Of a stretch of 64,000 bases of DNA, positions 19,421 to 27,552 are shown piece by piece; position 1 is the first letter of the stretch; every line of letters starts with the position of its first letter. The DNA comes from Desulfovibrionaceae bacterium (lineage in GTDB: Bacteria; Desulfobacterota; Desulfovibrionia; Desulfovibrionales; Desulfovibrionaceae). The position numbers were made by a program, and so were the translations under genes. The notes under the pieces are model-generated. The model did not search any database. It saw nothing but the letters and a program-made list of their open reading frames with translations, and had not been told where the DNA came from. The DNA is taken from NCBI GenBank assembly GCA_009783025.1, contig WRHY01000003.1, forward strand, positions 1-64,000, given 5' to 3'.

Positions 19421-19452
19421 CAAGGATTTGCTCTCAAATCCTTTAGGAGCGG
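19421..19452 (-). repeat. R3 family fragment, copy d, at the proA stop codon
   Basis: On the minus strand AGGATTTG-AGAG-CAAATCCT forms an 8-bp hairpin that matches the GGATTTGCGGACAAATCC core of R3. The TAA of proA sits at its edge, so it may double as a terminator for proA. Confidence 0.5.
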
Positions 19453-20723
19453 ATAGTATAGGTTCCTCGCCCGATCCATTTATAGGTGGTCAGGGCCTCA
19501 AGGCCCATGGGACCTCTGGCATGCAGCTTTTGCGTGCTGATGGCGACTTCCGCGCCAAGGCCGAACTGTCCGCCGTCGGTGAAACGGGTGCTGGCGTTAA
19601 CATACACTGTGGCGGCGTCCACGTCGCTGACAAAATGATCGGCGGCAGCCATATTTTCCGTGAGTATGGCCTCCGAATGTCCGGTACCGTGTTCACGGAT
19701 ATGGTCCAGAGCCTCGGCCAGAGAATCCACCACCTTTACGTTCATATCCCTGGTCAACCATTCCTTGTCGTAATCACCGGACCGCACGGGCACAACCGTT
19801 CCCGTGGTCTGGGCGGAAAGGATGGCCAGGGCTTCTCCTTCCGCGTGCAGGACGGCGTCAAAGCTGTCCATATGGCGGGCCAGCAGGGGCAGGAAAACAG
19901 GGGCGATTGCCTTGTGTACCAAGACGGTTTCCACGGAATTGCAGGCGCTGGGCCGCTGTACTTTGGCGTTTTCAATCACTGTGAGCGAAGCGGCCTGATC
20001 CGCGCTTGCATCCACGTAAATATGGCAGACGCCGATGCCTCCGGTTATGACCGGGATGCGGGACTCTTCCCGGCACAGGCGATGCAGGCCCGCACCGCCG
20101 CGCGGGATGAGCATGTCCACATACTCGTCCAGGTGCAGCAACGCGGTGACCAGGGCGCGATCCGGCGAGGTTATGGCTTGGACCGCGGTCTCGGGCAGCC
20201 CCCGCGCCTTGAGGCAGGCTTGTACAGCCTCCACCAGGGCCGCGTTGGAATGCACGGTCTCTTTGCCCCCGCGCAGAATGACGGCGTTGCCGGTTTTCAG
20301 ACAGAGGGCGGCCACGTCCACAGTGACATTGGGTCTGGCTTCGTAGATAGCGGCCACAACACCGAGGGGCACGCGCCTGCGCGTGAGAAACAGCCCGCTG
20401 TCCAGGCTGGAGCCGTCGATGACCTCGCCCACGGGGTCGTGCAGGGAGCACACGGCGCGCACGTCACGGGCAATGTCCGCCAAGCGTTTGGGGTCAAGGG
20501 CCAGACGATCCATCAGGCTTTCGGCCATGCCGGAGGCCTGGGCGGCTTCCAGATCTTTGGCGTTCGCGGCCAGAATGGCCTGAGAGCGTTCTTCAAGCGT
20601 GTCGGCAAGGGCGAACAGCAGGGCGTTCTTGTCCGCGCCGTTCAAGGACGCGAGCGCGCGCGCCGCGTTTTTTGCCGCGCGGCCCATGCTTTCCAGAGGG
20701 TTGCCTGGTCTGTCATTGTGCAT
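19443..20723 (-). CDS. proA: gamma-glutamyl phosphate reductase (proline synthesis)
   Basis: A 426-residue aldehyde-dehydrogenase-fold enzyme that reduces gamma-glutamyl phosphate to glutamate semialdehyde with NADPH in the cytoplasm. The catalytic cysteine is C261 in [15 protein letters not shown]. Other family motifs are [36 protein letters not shown] and the C-terminal [16 protein letters not shown]. Length is normal. GGGAGCT precedes the start. It lies after proB in the same orientation, but R1 copy C occupies the gap, so co-transcription would have to pass through that hairpin. Confidence 0.95.
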   Translation of the reverse strand: MHNDRPGNPLESMGRAAKNAARALASLNGADKNALLFALADTLEERSQAILAANAKDLEAAQASGMAESLMDRLALDPKRLADIARDVRAVCSLHDPVGEVIDGSSLDSGLFLTRRRVPLGVVAAIYEARPNVTVDVAALCLKTGNAVILRGGKETVHSNAALVEAVQACLKARGLPETAVQAITSPDRALVTALLHLDEYVDMLIPRGGAGLHRLCREESRIPVITGGIGVCHIYVDASADQAASLTVIENAKVQRPSACNSVETVLVHKAIAPVFLPLLARHMDSFDAVLHAEGEALAILSAQTTGTVVPVRSGDYDKEWLTRDMNVKVVDSLAEALDHIREHGTGHSEAILTENMAAADHFVSDVDAATVYVNASTRFTDGGQFGLGAEVAISTQKLHARGPMGLEALTTYKWIGRGTYTIRS

Positions 20724-20741
20724 TGGTGGAGCTCCCTAACA

Positions 20742-20854
20742 GGTAGTGGCTCAGTTTGAGGTCAGACGAGGAAGGCGCGGCTTTGGGCGATGGGGCTGTG
20801 CCCCGGAGCACAAAGCAAGCCTGACGAAGTATCACGTCAAACTGAGCCACTACC
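20742..20854 (-). repeat. R1 structured repeat, copy C (short form)
   Basis: Arms GGTAGTGGCTCAGTTTGA and TCAAACTGAGCCACTACC are perfectly paired. At 113 bp it lacks the tip of the apical hairpin (GGGGCTGTGCCCC remains). On the minus strand it is in forward orientation; proB runs into its first arm and uses the TGA within it as stop. Confidence 0.95.
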
Positions 20855-21976
20855 CCCTAACATGATCAGATCGTCACGGTGGACGGCCACCGGGCCATAG
20901 GCATAGCCGAGTAGGGATTCTATCTCGGCCGAGTGCTTTCCTTTTATTCTGTCCAGGGCGTCGCTTCCGTAACGTGTCACTCCGTGAGCGATATCCGTGC
21001 CGTCAGGGCCGAACACGCGCACCACTTCTCCGCGCGAAAAGGAGCCCTTCACCTCGGTGATGCCCGCGGGCAGGAGCGAGCTTTTGCCGCGGAGCAAGGC
21101 CTTGGCCGCTCCCGCGTCTATGTGCAGGCCGCCCGCCGGCGGTGCGCCGAAGATCCAGCGTTTGCGGCTCTCAAGCGGGCTTTGGCTGGACAGAAAGCGT
21201 GTGCCTGCCGCTTTGCCCTCCAGCGTCTTGCGGATGACCGGAGGCTTTGCGCCCGAGGCAATGACCACGGTGATCCCGGCCCGTGTGGCGATTTCCGCAG
21301 CCTGGATTTTGGTCCACATGCCGCCGGTGCCGAGCCCTGATACGGACCCGCCTGCCAGGGCGCGCACGGAATCGTCAATGCATTCGACGCAGGGAATCAG
21401 GGCGGCGTCTTTGTTGTTGCGCGGATCAGCCGTGAAAAGCCCTTCCTGATCGGTCAGCAGAAGCAGCAGGTCGGCATTGGCGAGAATGGCGGCCAGGGCG
21501 GAAAGATTGTCATTGTCCCCGACCTTGATTTCCGCAGTGGCCACAGCGTCGTTCTCGTTGATCACGGGCACGATGCCGTTTTCCAGCAAGGCGTGCAGCA
21601 TATCCCTGGCGTTAAGAAAGCGTTCCCGATCTTCCAGGTCGGCCCTGGTCAGGAGCATCTGCCCGATATGCAGGTTATAGATGGAAAACAATTGTTCCCA
21701 TATCTGGATCAGGCGGCTTTGTCCCACAGCGGCCAGAAGCTGCTTGGAAGGGATGGTGGGCGGCAGATCCGGATAGCCCAGGTGTTCCCTTCCGGCGGCA
21801 ATGGCCCCGGAGGTGACAATGATCACGCGGTGTCCCGCTTCATGAGCCAGCGCGCACTGGCGCACGATCTCCAGCATGTGGGCGCGATCAAGCGCGCGCG
21901 TCCCCTGAGTCAGCACGCTGGTGCCGAGCTTGATGACCAGGATTTTTGAAGGATTTTTGGATGGCGTTTTGCGCAT
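20837..21976 (-). CDS. proB: glutamate 5-kinase with PUA domain (proline synthesis)
   Basis: A 379-residue enzyme that phosphorylates glutamate on its gamma-carboxylate, the first step to proline. The kinase domain (about 10-265) has [47 protein letters not shown] and [19 protein letters not shown] domain follows from about 285 ([21 protein letters not shown] to RRVFGPDG-like strands). The last residues (GGSGSV) and the TGA stop are encoded by the first arm of repeat copy C, so the natural C-terminus was replaced or extended by the element. Proline feedback would be expected at the kinase domain. Confidence 0.95.
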   Translation of the reverse strand: MRKTPSKNPSKILVIKLGTSVLTQGTRALDRAHMLEIVRQCALAHEAGHRVIIVTSGAIAAGREHLGYPDLPPTIPSKQLLAAVGQSRLIQIWEQLFSIYNLHIGQMLLTRADLEDRERFLNARDMLHALLENGIVPVINENDAVATAEIKVGDNDNLSALAAILANADLLLLLTDQEGLFTADPRNNKDAALIPCVECIDDSVRALAGGSVSGLGTGGMWTKIQAAEIATRAGITVVIASGAKPPVIRKTLEGKAAGTRFLSSQSPLESRKRWIFGAPPAGGLHIDAGAAKALLRGKSSLLPAGITEVKGSFSRGEVVRVFGPDGTDIAHGVTRYGSDALDRIKGKHSAEIESLLGYAYGPVAVHRDDLIMLGGSGSV

Positions 21977-21988
21977 CTGGAATGAGGG

Positions 21989-22834
21989 CTATTTGTTCTG
22001 GGCCAGAAATTGCTTGGCGCGGCCTGCTTCCGGGCTGTTGGGATAGCGTTTGACGAGCTCCTGCAGGCGCTCGCGTCCGGCGGCCTTTTTATCCGCGTGA
22101 TACAGAGCCATGCCTTGCTTGAGCATGGAAGACTGCATTTTTGGACTGCCCGCAAATTTGGTAATGACTTCCTGGTAGGCAAGGGCCGCGCGGGCATAAT
22201 CCTTGAGTTGGAAATAGGATTCGCCCTGCCAGAAATAAGCGTTGCCCGCCAGCTTGTGGTTGGGGTGGGCGGCCACGAAATCCTTGAAGGAAACCACCGC
22301 GTCCTTATAGCGCCTGTTGTCAAAGGCCTTGATCCCGGCGTCATACAGGGCGGTGGCGGGGTCCGTGGAGCCGGAAGCTTCGGAAGGGGGTGTTTGCGTC
22401 ACGCCCGCCCCCTCGGAAGGAGGGGACGGGATGGTGACAGAAGTGGAGGGAGTATACGGGGCCTGGGGGGCATAGCCGTCCGCGCTCGAAGTATTAAGCG
22501 CATCCACGTTCACGCCCAGTTGTGAACCCATCTGGCGCAGCACGGCTTCCATGCGGTTGAGCCGGTCGTGAACCATTCCCATGCCGCCGCCCTGGGAGTC
22601 GTCAATCTTGCCGTTGAGCATATTGATTTCCTGGCGCATGGTCTGCATCTGCGACCACATTTCCGCCTGTCCGGGCAGAACCTGTTCCACCTGCCCGACC
22701 TGGGAAAGGAGCATCTGTATTTGCTGCTCCTGTCTATCGACTCTGGCGCTCAGGTTGCCGTCGCCGCCCGTGGTCACGCAGCCGGACAGAGCCAGGAGGG
22801 CCAGGAGAGAAAACGCTGAAAGGATACGTTTCAT
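21989..22834 (-). CDS. cpoB: Tol-Pal system TPR protein, lipoprotein form (CpoB/YbgF-like)
   Basis: A 281-residue envelope protein. The N-terminus KRILSAFSLLALLALSGC is a lipoprotein signal with the lipid-accepting Cys after LSG. A coiled-coil region (about 25-90, VDRQEQQIQMLLSQVGQVEQ) is followed by a Pro/Ser/Thr-rich linker and a C-terminal TPR domain (about 165-280: ALYDAGIKAFDNRRYKDAV, YFWQGESYFQLKDYARAALA). In enterics the protein is periplasmic and links the Tol system to peptidoglycan synthesis. No tol or pal genes are adjacent. The start at 22834 is set by the signal peptide; two upstream in-frame ATGs add up to 18 codons. Confidence 0.85.
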   Translation of the reverse strand: MKRILSAFSLLALLALSGCVTTGGDGNLSARVDRQEQQIQMLLSQVGQVEQVLPGQAEMWSQMQTMRQEINMLNGKIDDSQGGGMGMVHDRLNRMEAVLRQMGSQLGVNVDALNTSSADGYAPQAPYTPSTSVTIPSPPSEGAGVTQTPPSEASGSTDPATALYDAGIKAFDNRRYKDAVVSFKDFVAAHPNHKLAGNAYFWQGESYFQLKDYARAALAYQEVITKFAGSPKMQSSMLKQGMALYHADKKAAGRERLQELVKRYPNSPEAGRAKQFLAQNK

Positions 22835-22963
22835 GCGTAGCGTCCGTGTTAGAATGTGTGTCGCCCTCATGTCCCGCTTACGGCCCACGCCGGGCCGGAG
22901 CGGTAATGGCGATACCTTTTTGGATGCAATAATTCAGACAGAAAAGCAAGTAGCCCTTCCTCC

Positions 22964-23090
22964 GGTAGGCCCCAGTTTGGTGTGATACTTCGTCAGGCGT
23001 CGTTTTTGCTCGGTGGGCAGGACCGAAGAGTCCAGCCCACCCTCGCAAAAACTCGCCTTCCTCGTCTGACCCCAAACTGGGGGCCTACCG
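22964..23090 (+). repeat. R1 structured repeat, copy D
   Basis: Arms GGTAGGCCCCAGTTTGG and CCAAACTGGGGGCCTACC; inner stem TTTTTGC/GCAAAAA, GTGGGC/GCCCAC and GGAC/GTCC around CGAAGA. It lies 31 bases beyond the stop of the small membrane protein gene, in reverse orientation to it. A decayed arm-like sequence continues to about 23115. Confidence 0.95.
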
Positions 23091-23121
23091 GCATTGCTCA
23101 AGCGGAGGCACTACCTTCCGG

Positions 23122-23349
23122 TCAGGAGATAGAGTCGTCCTTGGCTGGATCCCACTTGCGGGCGCGGCGGAAGCCGAAGAGGAGATAACATACGCCGCCG
23201 ATGACCGGCACAAACACGCACACGGCCACCCAGATCAGCCGTTCCTGCGGCGTGGGGAACACGCGGTGAAAGGCATGCCAGATGCCGAACAGATTGGGTA
23301 TGGCAAAAAGCCCGAGAGCGAGAAATAGCAGGATGTTTGTGAGTGTCAT
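23122..23349 (-). CDS. small PLDc_N-type membrane protein
   Basis: A 75-residue protein with two transmembrane helices (about 3-22 and 38-60) and the signature of the phospholipase-D nuclease N-terminal family: WVAVCVFVPVIGGVCYLLFG followed by a basic tail FRRARKW. In cardiolipin synthases this segment anchors the enzyme; on its own its function is unknown. It lies between lspA and cpoB on the same strand, 19 nt downstream of the lspA stop, so probably in the lspA operon. Confidence 0.8.
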   Translation of the reverse strand: MTLTNILLFLALGLFAIPNLFGIWHAFHRVFPTPQERLIWVAVCVFVPVIGGVCYLLFGFRRARKWDPAKDDSIS

Positions 23350-23368
23350 GGGTGCTCCGAAGCGTGTT

Positions 23369-23863
23369 CTATTTCGATGAATCGTCGGATGGCGCGGGCG
23401 GGGGAGAGCGCCAGATCAGGAGAGCGGCCAGTCCGGCTCCGATGCAAATGGCGATGTCAGCCACGTTAAAGGCTGGCCAGTGCCAGCCCGCGTAATGAAA
23501 ATCCAAAAAATCCATCACGGCCCGGTAGCGGATCCGATCCACCAGATTGCCGATGGCCCCGCCCAGAATGCAGCCGAGCGCGAAAAATAGCGTTTTGTCC
23601 TGGCTCGCGGCCTTTTTGGCGATATACAAGATGATGCCGACGGCCAGGAGCGTGGCAACAAGAAAAAACCAGAACTGCCAGTTCAGGTCAGGATCGTTCA
23701 AAAAGCCGAAAGCGGCCCCATAGTTGCGCACATTTACCAAGTTGAAAAAACCGGTCACAGGGATGACCTCGTATGGGGCAATGATACGCTCCGCGACAAA
23801 TTTGCTGGCCTGATCCAAAGCCACGATACAGGCTGCTACTCCCAGGATGGTACGGTATCGCAT
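23369..23863 (-). CDS. lspA: lipoprotein signal peptidase (signal peptidase II)
   Basis: A 164-residue inner-membrane aspartyl peptidase that removes the signal peptide from diacylglyceryl-modified prolipoproteins. Four hydrophobic segments are visible. The conserved blocks are DQASKFVAERII, FNLVNVRNYGAAFGFL, GGAIGNLVDRIRYRAVMDFLDF and FNVADIAICIG. The catalytic pair is probably D118 and D136, by analogy with characterised enzymes. The gene starts ten bases after the stop of a large lipoprotein gene, so enzyme and one substrate share a transcript. Confidence 0.95.
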   Translation of the reverse strand: MRYRTILGVAACIVALDQASKFVAERIIAPYEVIPVTGFFNLVNVRNYGAAFGFLNDPDLNWQFWFFLVATLLAVGIILYIAKKAASQDKTLFFALGCILGGAIGNLVDRIRYRAVMDFLDFHYAGWHWPAFNVADIAICIGAGLAALLIWRSPPPAPSDDSSK

Positions 23864-23873
23864 AGGTTCTCAC

Positions 23874-26276
23874 TTAGTCACGAGGGTCCACGCTGATTTT
23901 ACGGGGCGTCACTTTTTGGGGAGCTTCCGGGGCCTTTTCCGGCGCGGCATCCGTCCCTTCATCACTGGTCGTGGGCGACGGGGTACTGTCCGGGTCCGAA
24001 GAGGGCGAATCATCAAACACTATCTTGGGGACGGTGAATTCGTTTTCCGGCCGCGGCTTTGCCTGCGGCGCGGGAGGCACTTCGGGAGCGATGGGAATGG
24101 GAGTGACCTTTTCTTCATCGGACGCGACGAAGCTGTCGGAAGCGCCGCCCAGCAGGAGAGCGCGGCCTTCCCAGGGGCCTAAGGTTACGCTGACTGTCTG
24201 CGCGCCGGTAACCTTATGGCTTCCGTCAAGGGCAATGGGCGAAACCCGGGAAAGGGCGGAGCCGAGGCCGGAAACGCCGGCCAGAGAGATATTTTCCGTA
24301 ACCCGTTCGCGCGAGAAATTGCATACGGACAGTAAAAAGCCTTTCCCGTCCGGCAGGCGCGTGAGCAAGGCGATACTGCCCTTGCCGCTGGTGTCCGGAC
24401 GGGTGACCAGGCTGCCCTTGGCGATGCCGGATTGCGTCCGGGCTCGGAGAATCGACCCGATGCGCTGCATGAAGGAGTCGCGCATGTGAGCCTGTAAGTC
24501 CGGCGCGGGATACAACTGGGGCGCTCTGGGCATGCCATGCATGGTCACGGGTAGGCCCGCGGTCCCGGCGGTAAGTCCGTAACCGCCTCGGCTTGACGCC
24601 GAAGGTTGCACCTTGCCGCCGCCCCACTGCAAGGGCAGGACGCCGCCCAGATCTTGTCCGTTCAGCATCAGAACGCCGGGTTGCATGGCCTTGAAAAACG
24701 CGAGCAGGCTGTGCCCCTTTTCAATCTCCCCGATGTTGGCTTGAGCTTCACTGAGCGAAGTGGCGTCAAGGGCCAGGGCGGCGAGTCCGGGAGCGGTGGC
24801 GTACAGGTGGTTGTTCTGCACCAGCGGAGGGTTGGCCCTGGCGGCAAGGGAACGCATCACGTTCTGAATGCCCTGCCGGAAAGAGGCGGCTTCTTCTCCG
24901 CCCGATCCCGAGGCCAGATAACTCAAATGAGGCAGAGAATAGTTGATGCCATCCTGGTTGGGCATGACATGTATCAGACGGTGGAAGGCGATGCGCAGGC
25001 GCAGAGCCTCGTCCGCCATGAACCTGAGCAGACTGGCGTCGCCAGAGAGCAGGGCATGTTCCGCAGCGGGGGAAAAGGCGCTGTTATAGATATAGTCAAC
25101 GCCCGAAGACAGGTAGCTGCTCAAGCTGTGCAGGGGCAGGCTGTCATCACGCGTCCAACTCCAGCCGCCGTAGCGGTGCACTTCCCGCCCCATGGACTGC
25201 GCGGCCGTGCGCGCCGGTTCAACGCTGAAAGAACTGCCCACGGCGCCTTCGGGCGCTGCTTCCAGGCCCTGCAGGGCCTCAAAGCGCATGCCGAGCAACG
25301 CCTGCCCCTGCAAGCCGACCTGACGCACGGCGCTGCCGGAAAGAATGCGGTGCGCTGCCCGTGAAGGGTCTTCCCAGTTCAGCACGGCAAAATCGGGTGT
25401 GTTGTGGAAACGGTACACCCAGCGGTAAATGTTGCCGTCAATGCCCCGGATGCCGCCGGTGGCGGCCCAGCCGCCGGGGCGGCCCAGGGGAGATACGTCA
25501 TCCCGCATGGCTTTGGGCAGCAGGCCTTCCCGGTTCAGGGCCTCTATCTGGGCCTGGCCCAGAGCCGCCCCGCTGCCCTCCCCGGTCACGTCCGGCAGAT
25601 GCTTCCAAAATTGCTGGGGGATTTCCACCATGCAGTAGATGCCGGGATACTCGCGCACATTGCGCACGGCCAGAAAAAAGTCCGGGCCGAGGCCGGTAGC
25701 GCCGGGAATCAGATCCGAACCGAACAGGGCGTTATTATCAATGACGTAGTTCATGAGCCGCTTGTACTGATCGTCATTGCCCACAGTGCGGGAAAAGTCA
25801 TACTGGACCACGTCATCTCCGGTATCGAACCCGGTGCGCTCCTTGGCCCACAAGGCACCGCTGCCCTGTATGGGCGCGACATACAGGCCGCGTATGCCGA
25901 GTTCGCGCAGCATGGGCCAGGTGGAGGACGACGCCAGTTGATCGAACACCGACATCCGGCTGGTGGTCAGCACGGTCATGGGATGGATAAACAGCCAGTT
26001 GTCCGCGTAATCCAGCATGCTTTCAGGGGCTCCGGCGCTGGCCGAAGCGCGCCAGGCGAGTTCGCTGCCGGAAACAATCTTGGCCATTTGCGAGGATTGT
26101 AAAAGCATGGACTGGCGTTCCAGATACTGAAGATAGGCGGGATCGGCCCTGGGCATGTGACCCGCTTCAGTCGCCGCGCCTATGCCGGAATTGGCGGCTC
26201 CTTCAGGAGTCTTGGCACAGCCTGGAAGAAGGAGAGAGAAGATAAGCAGTAAAAAAAGCACCGGCCGTTGCAGCAT
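23874..26276 (-). CDS. large lipoprotein with alpha-amylase-family-like regions
   Basis: An 800-residue secreted lipoprotein (signal VLFLLLIFSLLLPGC, lipid on C20). Central stretches recall a GH13 barrel: ELGIRGLYVAPIQGSGALW, YKRLMNYVIDNNALFGSDLI, GIYCMVEIPQQFW, YRFHNTPDFAVLNWEDPSRA and RFMADEALRLRIAFHRLIHV. A C-terminal all-beta part (about 640-735, LLTRLPDGKGFLLSVCNFSR) fits the domain C of such enzymes. I could not identify a complete catalytic triad, so activity is doubtful. The last 65 residues are a Pro/Ser/Asp-rich tail. Location should be the outer or inner membrane face in the periplasm. Assignment by resemblance only. Confidence 0.6.
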   Translation of the reverse strand: MLQRPVLFLLLIFSLLLPGCAKTPEGAANSGIGAATEAGHMPRADPAYLQYLERQSMLLQSSQMAKIVSGSELAWRASASAGAPESMLDYADNWLFIHPMTVLTTSRMSVFDQLASSSTWPMLRELGIRGLYVAPIQGSGALWAKERTGFDTGDDVVQYDFSRTVGNDDQYKRLMNYVIDNNALFGSDLIPGATGLGPDFFLAVRNVREYPGIYCMVEIPQQFWKHLPDVTGEGSGAALGQAQIEALNREGLLPKAMRDDVSPLGRPGGWAATGGIRGIDGNIYRWVYRFHNTPDFAVLNWEDPSRAAHRILSGSAVRQVGLQGQALLGMRFEALQGLEAAPEGAVGSSFSVEPARTAAQSMGREVHRYGGWSWTRDDSLPLHSLSSYLSSGVDYIYNSAFSPAAEHALLSGDASLLRFMADEALRLRIAFHRLIHVMPNQDGINYSLPHLSYLASGSGGEEAASFRQGIQNVMRSLAARANPPLVQNNHLYATAPGLAALALDATSLSEAQANIGEIEKGHSLLAFFKAMQPGVLMLNGQDLGGVLPLQWGGGKVQPSASSRGGYGLTAGTAGLPVTMHGMPRAPQLYPAPDLQAHMRDSFMQRIGSILRARTQSGIAKGSLVTRPDTSGKGSIALLTRLPDGKGFLLSVCNFSRERVTENISLAGVSGLGSALSRVSPIALDGSHKVTGAQTVSVTLGPWEGRALLLGGASDSFVASDEEKVTPIPIAPEVPPAPQAKPRPENEFTVPKIVFDDSPSSDPDSTPSPTTSDEGTDAAPEKAPEAPQKVTPRKISVDPRD

Positions 26277-26422
26277 AGGACATTCTCGCTAAAAAGCTGA
26301 AGGAGGAAAGGCGCAACCTATATCATGAGCTAGAACAAGAGGCAACTGAGGCGCTACCAGATTTTGCTTGCCCGCGGGCCGCGCTTCTGGCACAGACATG
26401 CAGACGGACGGAGGAAACAGCT

Positions 26423-26926
26423 ATGGAAGAACAGATGAATACCCCACAGTCTTGTCCCTGCGGTTCGGGCAAGGATCTCAGCGGTTGCTGCGGACCGGTT
26501 ATGAAAAATCCCGCCGCGGCCCGCACGCCCGAAGAGTTGATGCGCGCCCGCTTCACGGCGCACTGCCAACGCAATTATCCCTTTCTTGTGGAATCCACCC
26601 ACCCGGAGCATCGCGACGGGGTTTCGGAAGAGGAGATAGCGCAGTGGGCCGGCCATGTGAACTGGACCGAACTTGAAGTGCACTCGGCCGCTCCGGGAGC
26701 GACGGACGATGAAGGCCAGGTGGCCTTTACCGCGCGCTTCACGATCAAGGATACGCCCCAGGAACTGCGGGAAGACGCCAGTTTTGTCCGGGAGGACGGC
26801 CGGTGGTTTTACGTGGACGGGCATGTGCACGGCCAGGAACCCTACCGCCGGGAAGGGCCGCGCGTGGGGCGTAACGATCCCTGTCCCTGCGGCAGCGGTA
26901 AAAAGCACAAAAAATGTTGCGGATAA
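26423..26926 (+). CDS. YchJ-like protein with two SEC-C motifs
   Basis: A 167-residue cytoplasmic protein of the UPF0225/YchJ type. Zinc-binding SEC-C motifs lie at both ends: [14 protein letters not shown] at residues 11-24 and [14 protein letters not shown] at the C-terminus. The middle ([43 protein letters not shown]) is an NTF2-like fold. The biochemical role of this family is not established. GGAGGAAACAGCT upstream provides the ribosome-binding site. It is followed 27 nt later by another cysteine-motif gene, probably in one operon. Confidence 0.85.
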   Translation: MEEQMNTPQSCPCGSGKDLSGCCGPVMKNPAAARTPEELMRARFTAHCQRNYPFLVESTHPEHRDGVSEEEIAQWAGHVNWTELEVHSAAPGATDDEGQVAFTARFTIKDTPQELREDASFVREDGRWFYVDGHVHGQEPYRREGPRVGRNDPCPCGSGKKHKKCCG

Positions 26927-26953
26927 TACTACCGCCTCAACTCCCGCACGACC

Positions 26954-27307
26954 ATGCCTGACAAAGCCTCGCGGGCGCTGCGCCGATTCTGTCTTGACTG
27001 CCAGGGAGGGCATGTGCCTTCGGTCAGCGCTTGCAAGGATGTTTCCTGCATATTGTTTCCCTATCGCCGCGGGGACGAAGGCGCGGCGGGAAACGATTCC
27101 GCTTCTCCCGTTTCTCCGTCCTTGCGCGTCATCCGACGCTTCTGCCTGGATTGCGCGGGCAGTCGCCATGAAGTGCGCGAATGCGACGCCAGGGAAAGCT
27201 GCTCTTTGTGGAGCTACCGCTTCGGCGTTCAGCCCGCCACCTTTAAACGGGTCATTGCCCGGCGCAGAAAAAGGCGCGGTGAGTTGACGTTGCCCGGTTT
27301 ATCTTAG
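26954..27307 (+). CDS. protein with duplicated four-cysteine motif
   Basis: A 117-residue basic protein built from two copies of one module. RRFCLDCQGGHVPSVSACKD..C-LFPYRRG at about 10-39 and RRFCLDCAGSRHEVRECDARESC-LWSYRFG at about 61-90. Each has C-x2-C, two further cysteines and a Y-R-x-G end, a likely zinc-binding knuckle. The tail is Arg/Lys-rich (RVIARRRKRRG), suggesting nucleic-acid contact. No characterised function is known to me. It follows the YchJ-like gene by 27 nt; repeat R2 copy c starts right after its stop. Confidence 0.7.
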   Translation: MPDKASRALRRFCLDCQGGHVPSVSACKDVSCILFPYRRGDEGAAGNDSASPVSPSLRVIRRFCLDCAGSRHEVRECDARESCSLWSYRFGVQPATFKRVIARRRKRRGELTLPGLS

Positions 27308-27310
27308 ACT

Positions 27311-27538
27311 TTGGAGGGACGCTGTCCCTCCAAACCACCCTGCAAGGGGGACAGTAACACGCTGGTTGCGCCTCTGCCATGCTCAGTGGTACGCGCCATG
27401 CCAGCCTTTATGGCAACGTGTTGTCCCTTGACCCGCAATTTCCCTGAAAACAGCTTCGCTGTTTTCAGGGTATGAGGGGTGCAGGGGAAATCATTTCCCC
27501 TGCCAGGGGAGTCTGAGGGGACAGAGTCCCCTCAGGAC
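27311..27538. repeat. R2 family repeat, copy c
   Basis: It starts with the hairpin TTGGAGGGAC-GCT-GTCCCTCCAA four bases after a stop codon. A core of about 130 bases (27345-27475) is almost identical to the core at 60.1-60.26 kb, including AAAACAGC-TTC-GCTGTTTT. It ends in CAGGGGAAATCATTTCCCCTG and CTGAGGGG/CCCCTCAG stems. It sits between convergent genes. Confidence 0.9.
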
Positions 27539-27552
27539 CTATCCCCTCAAAC

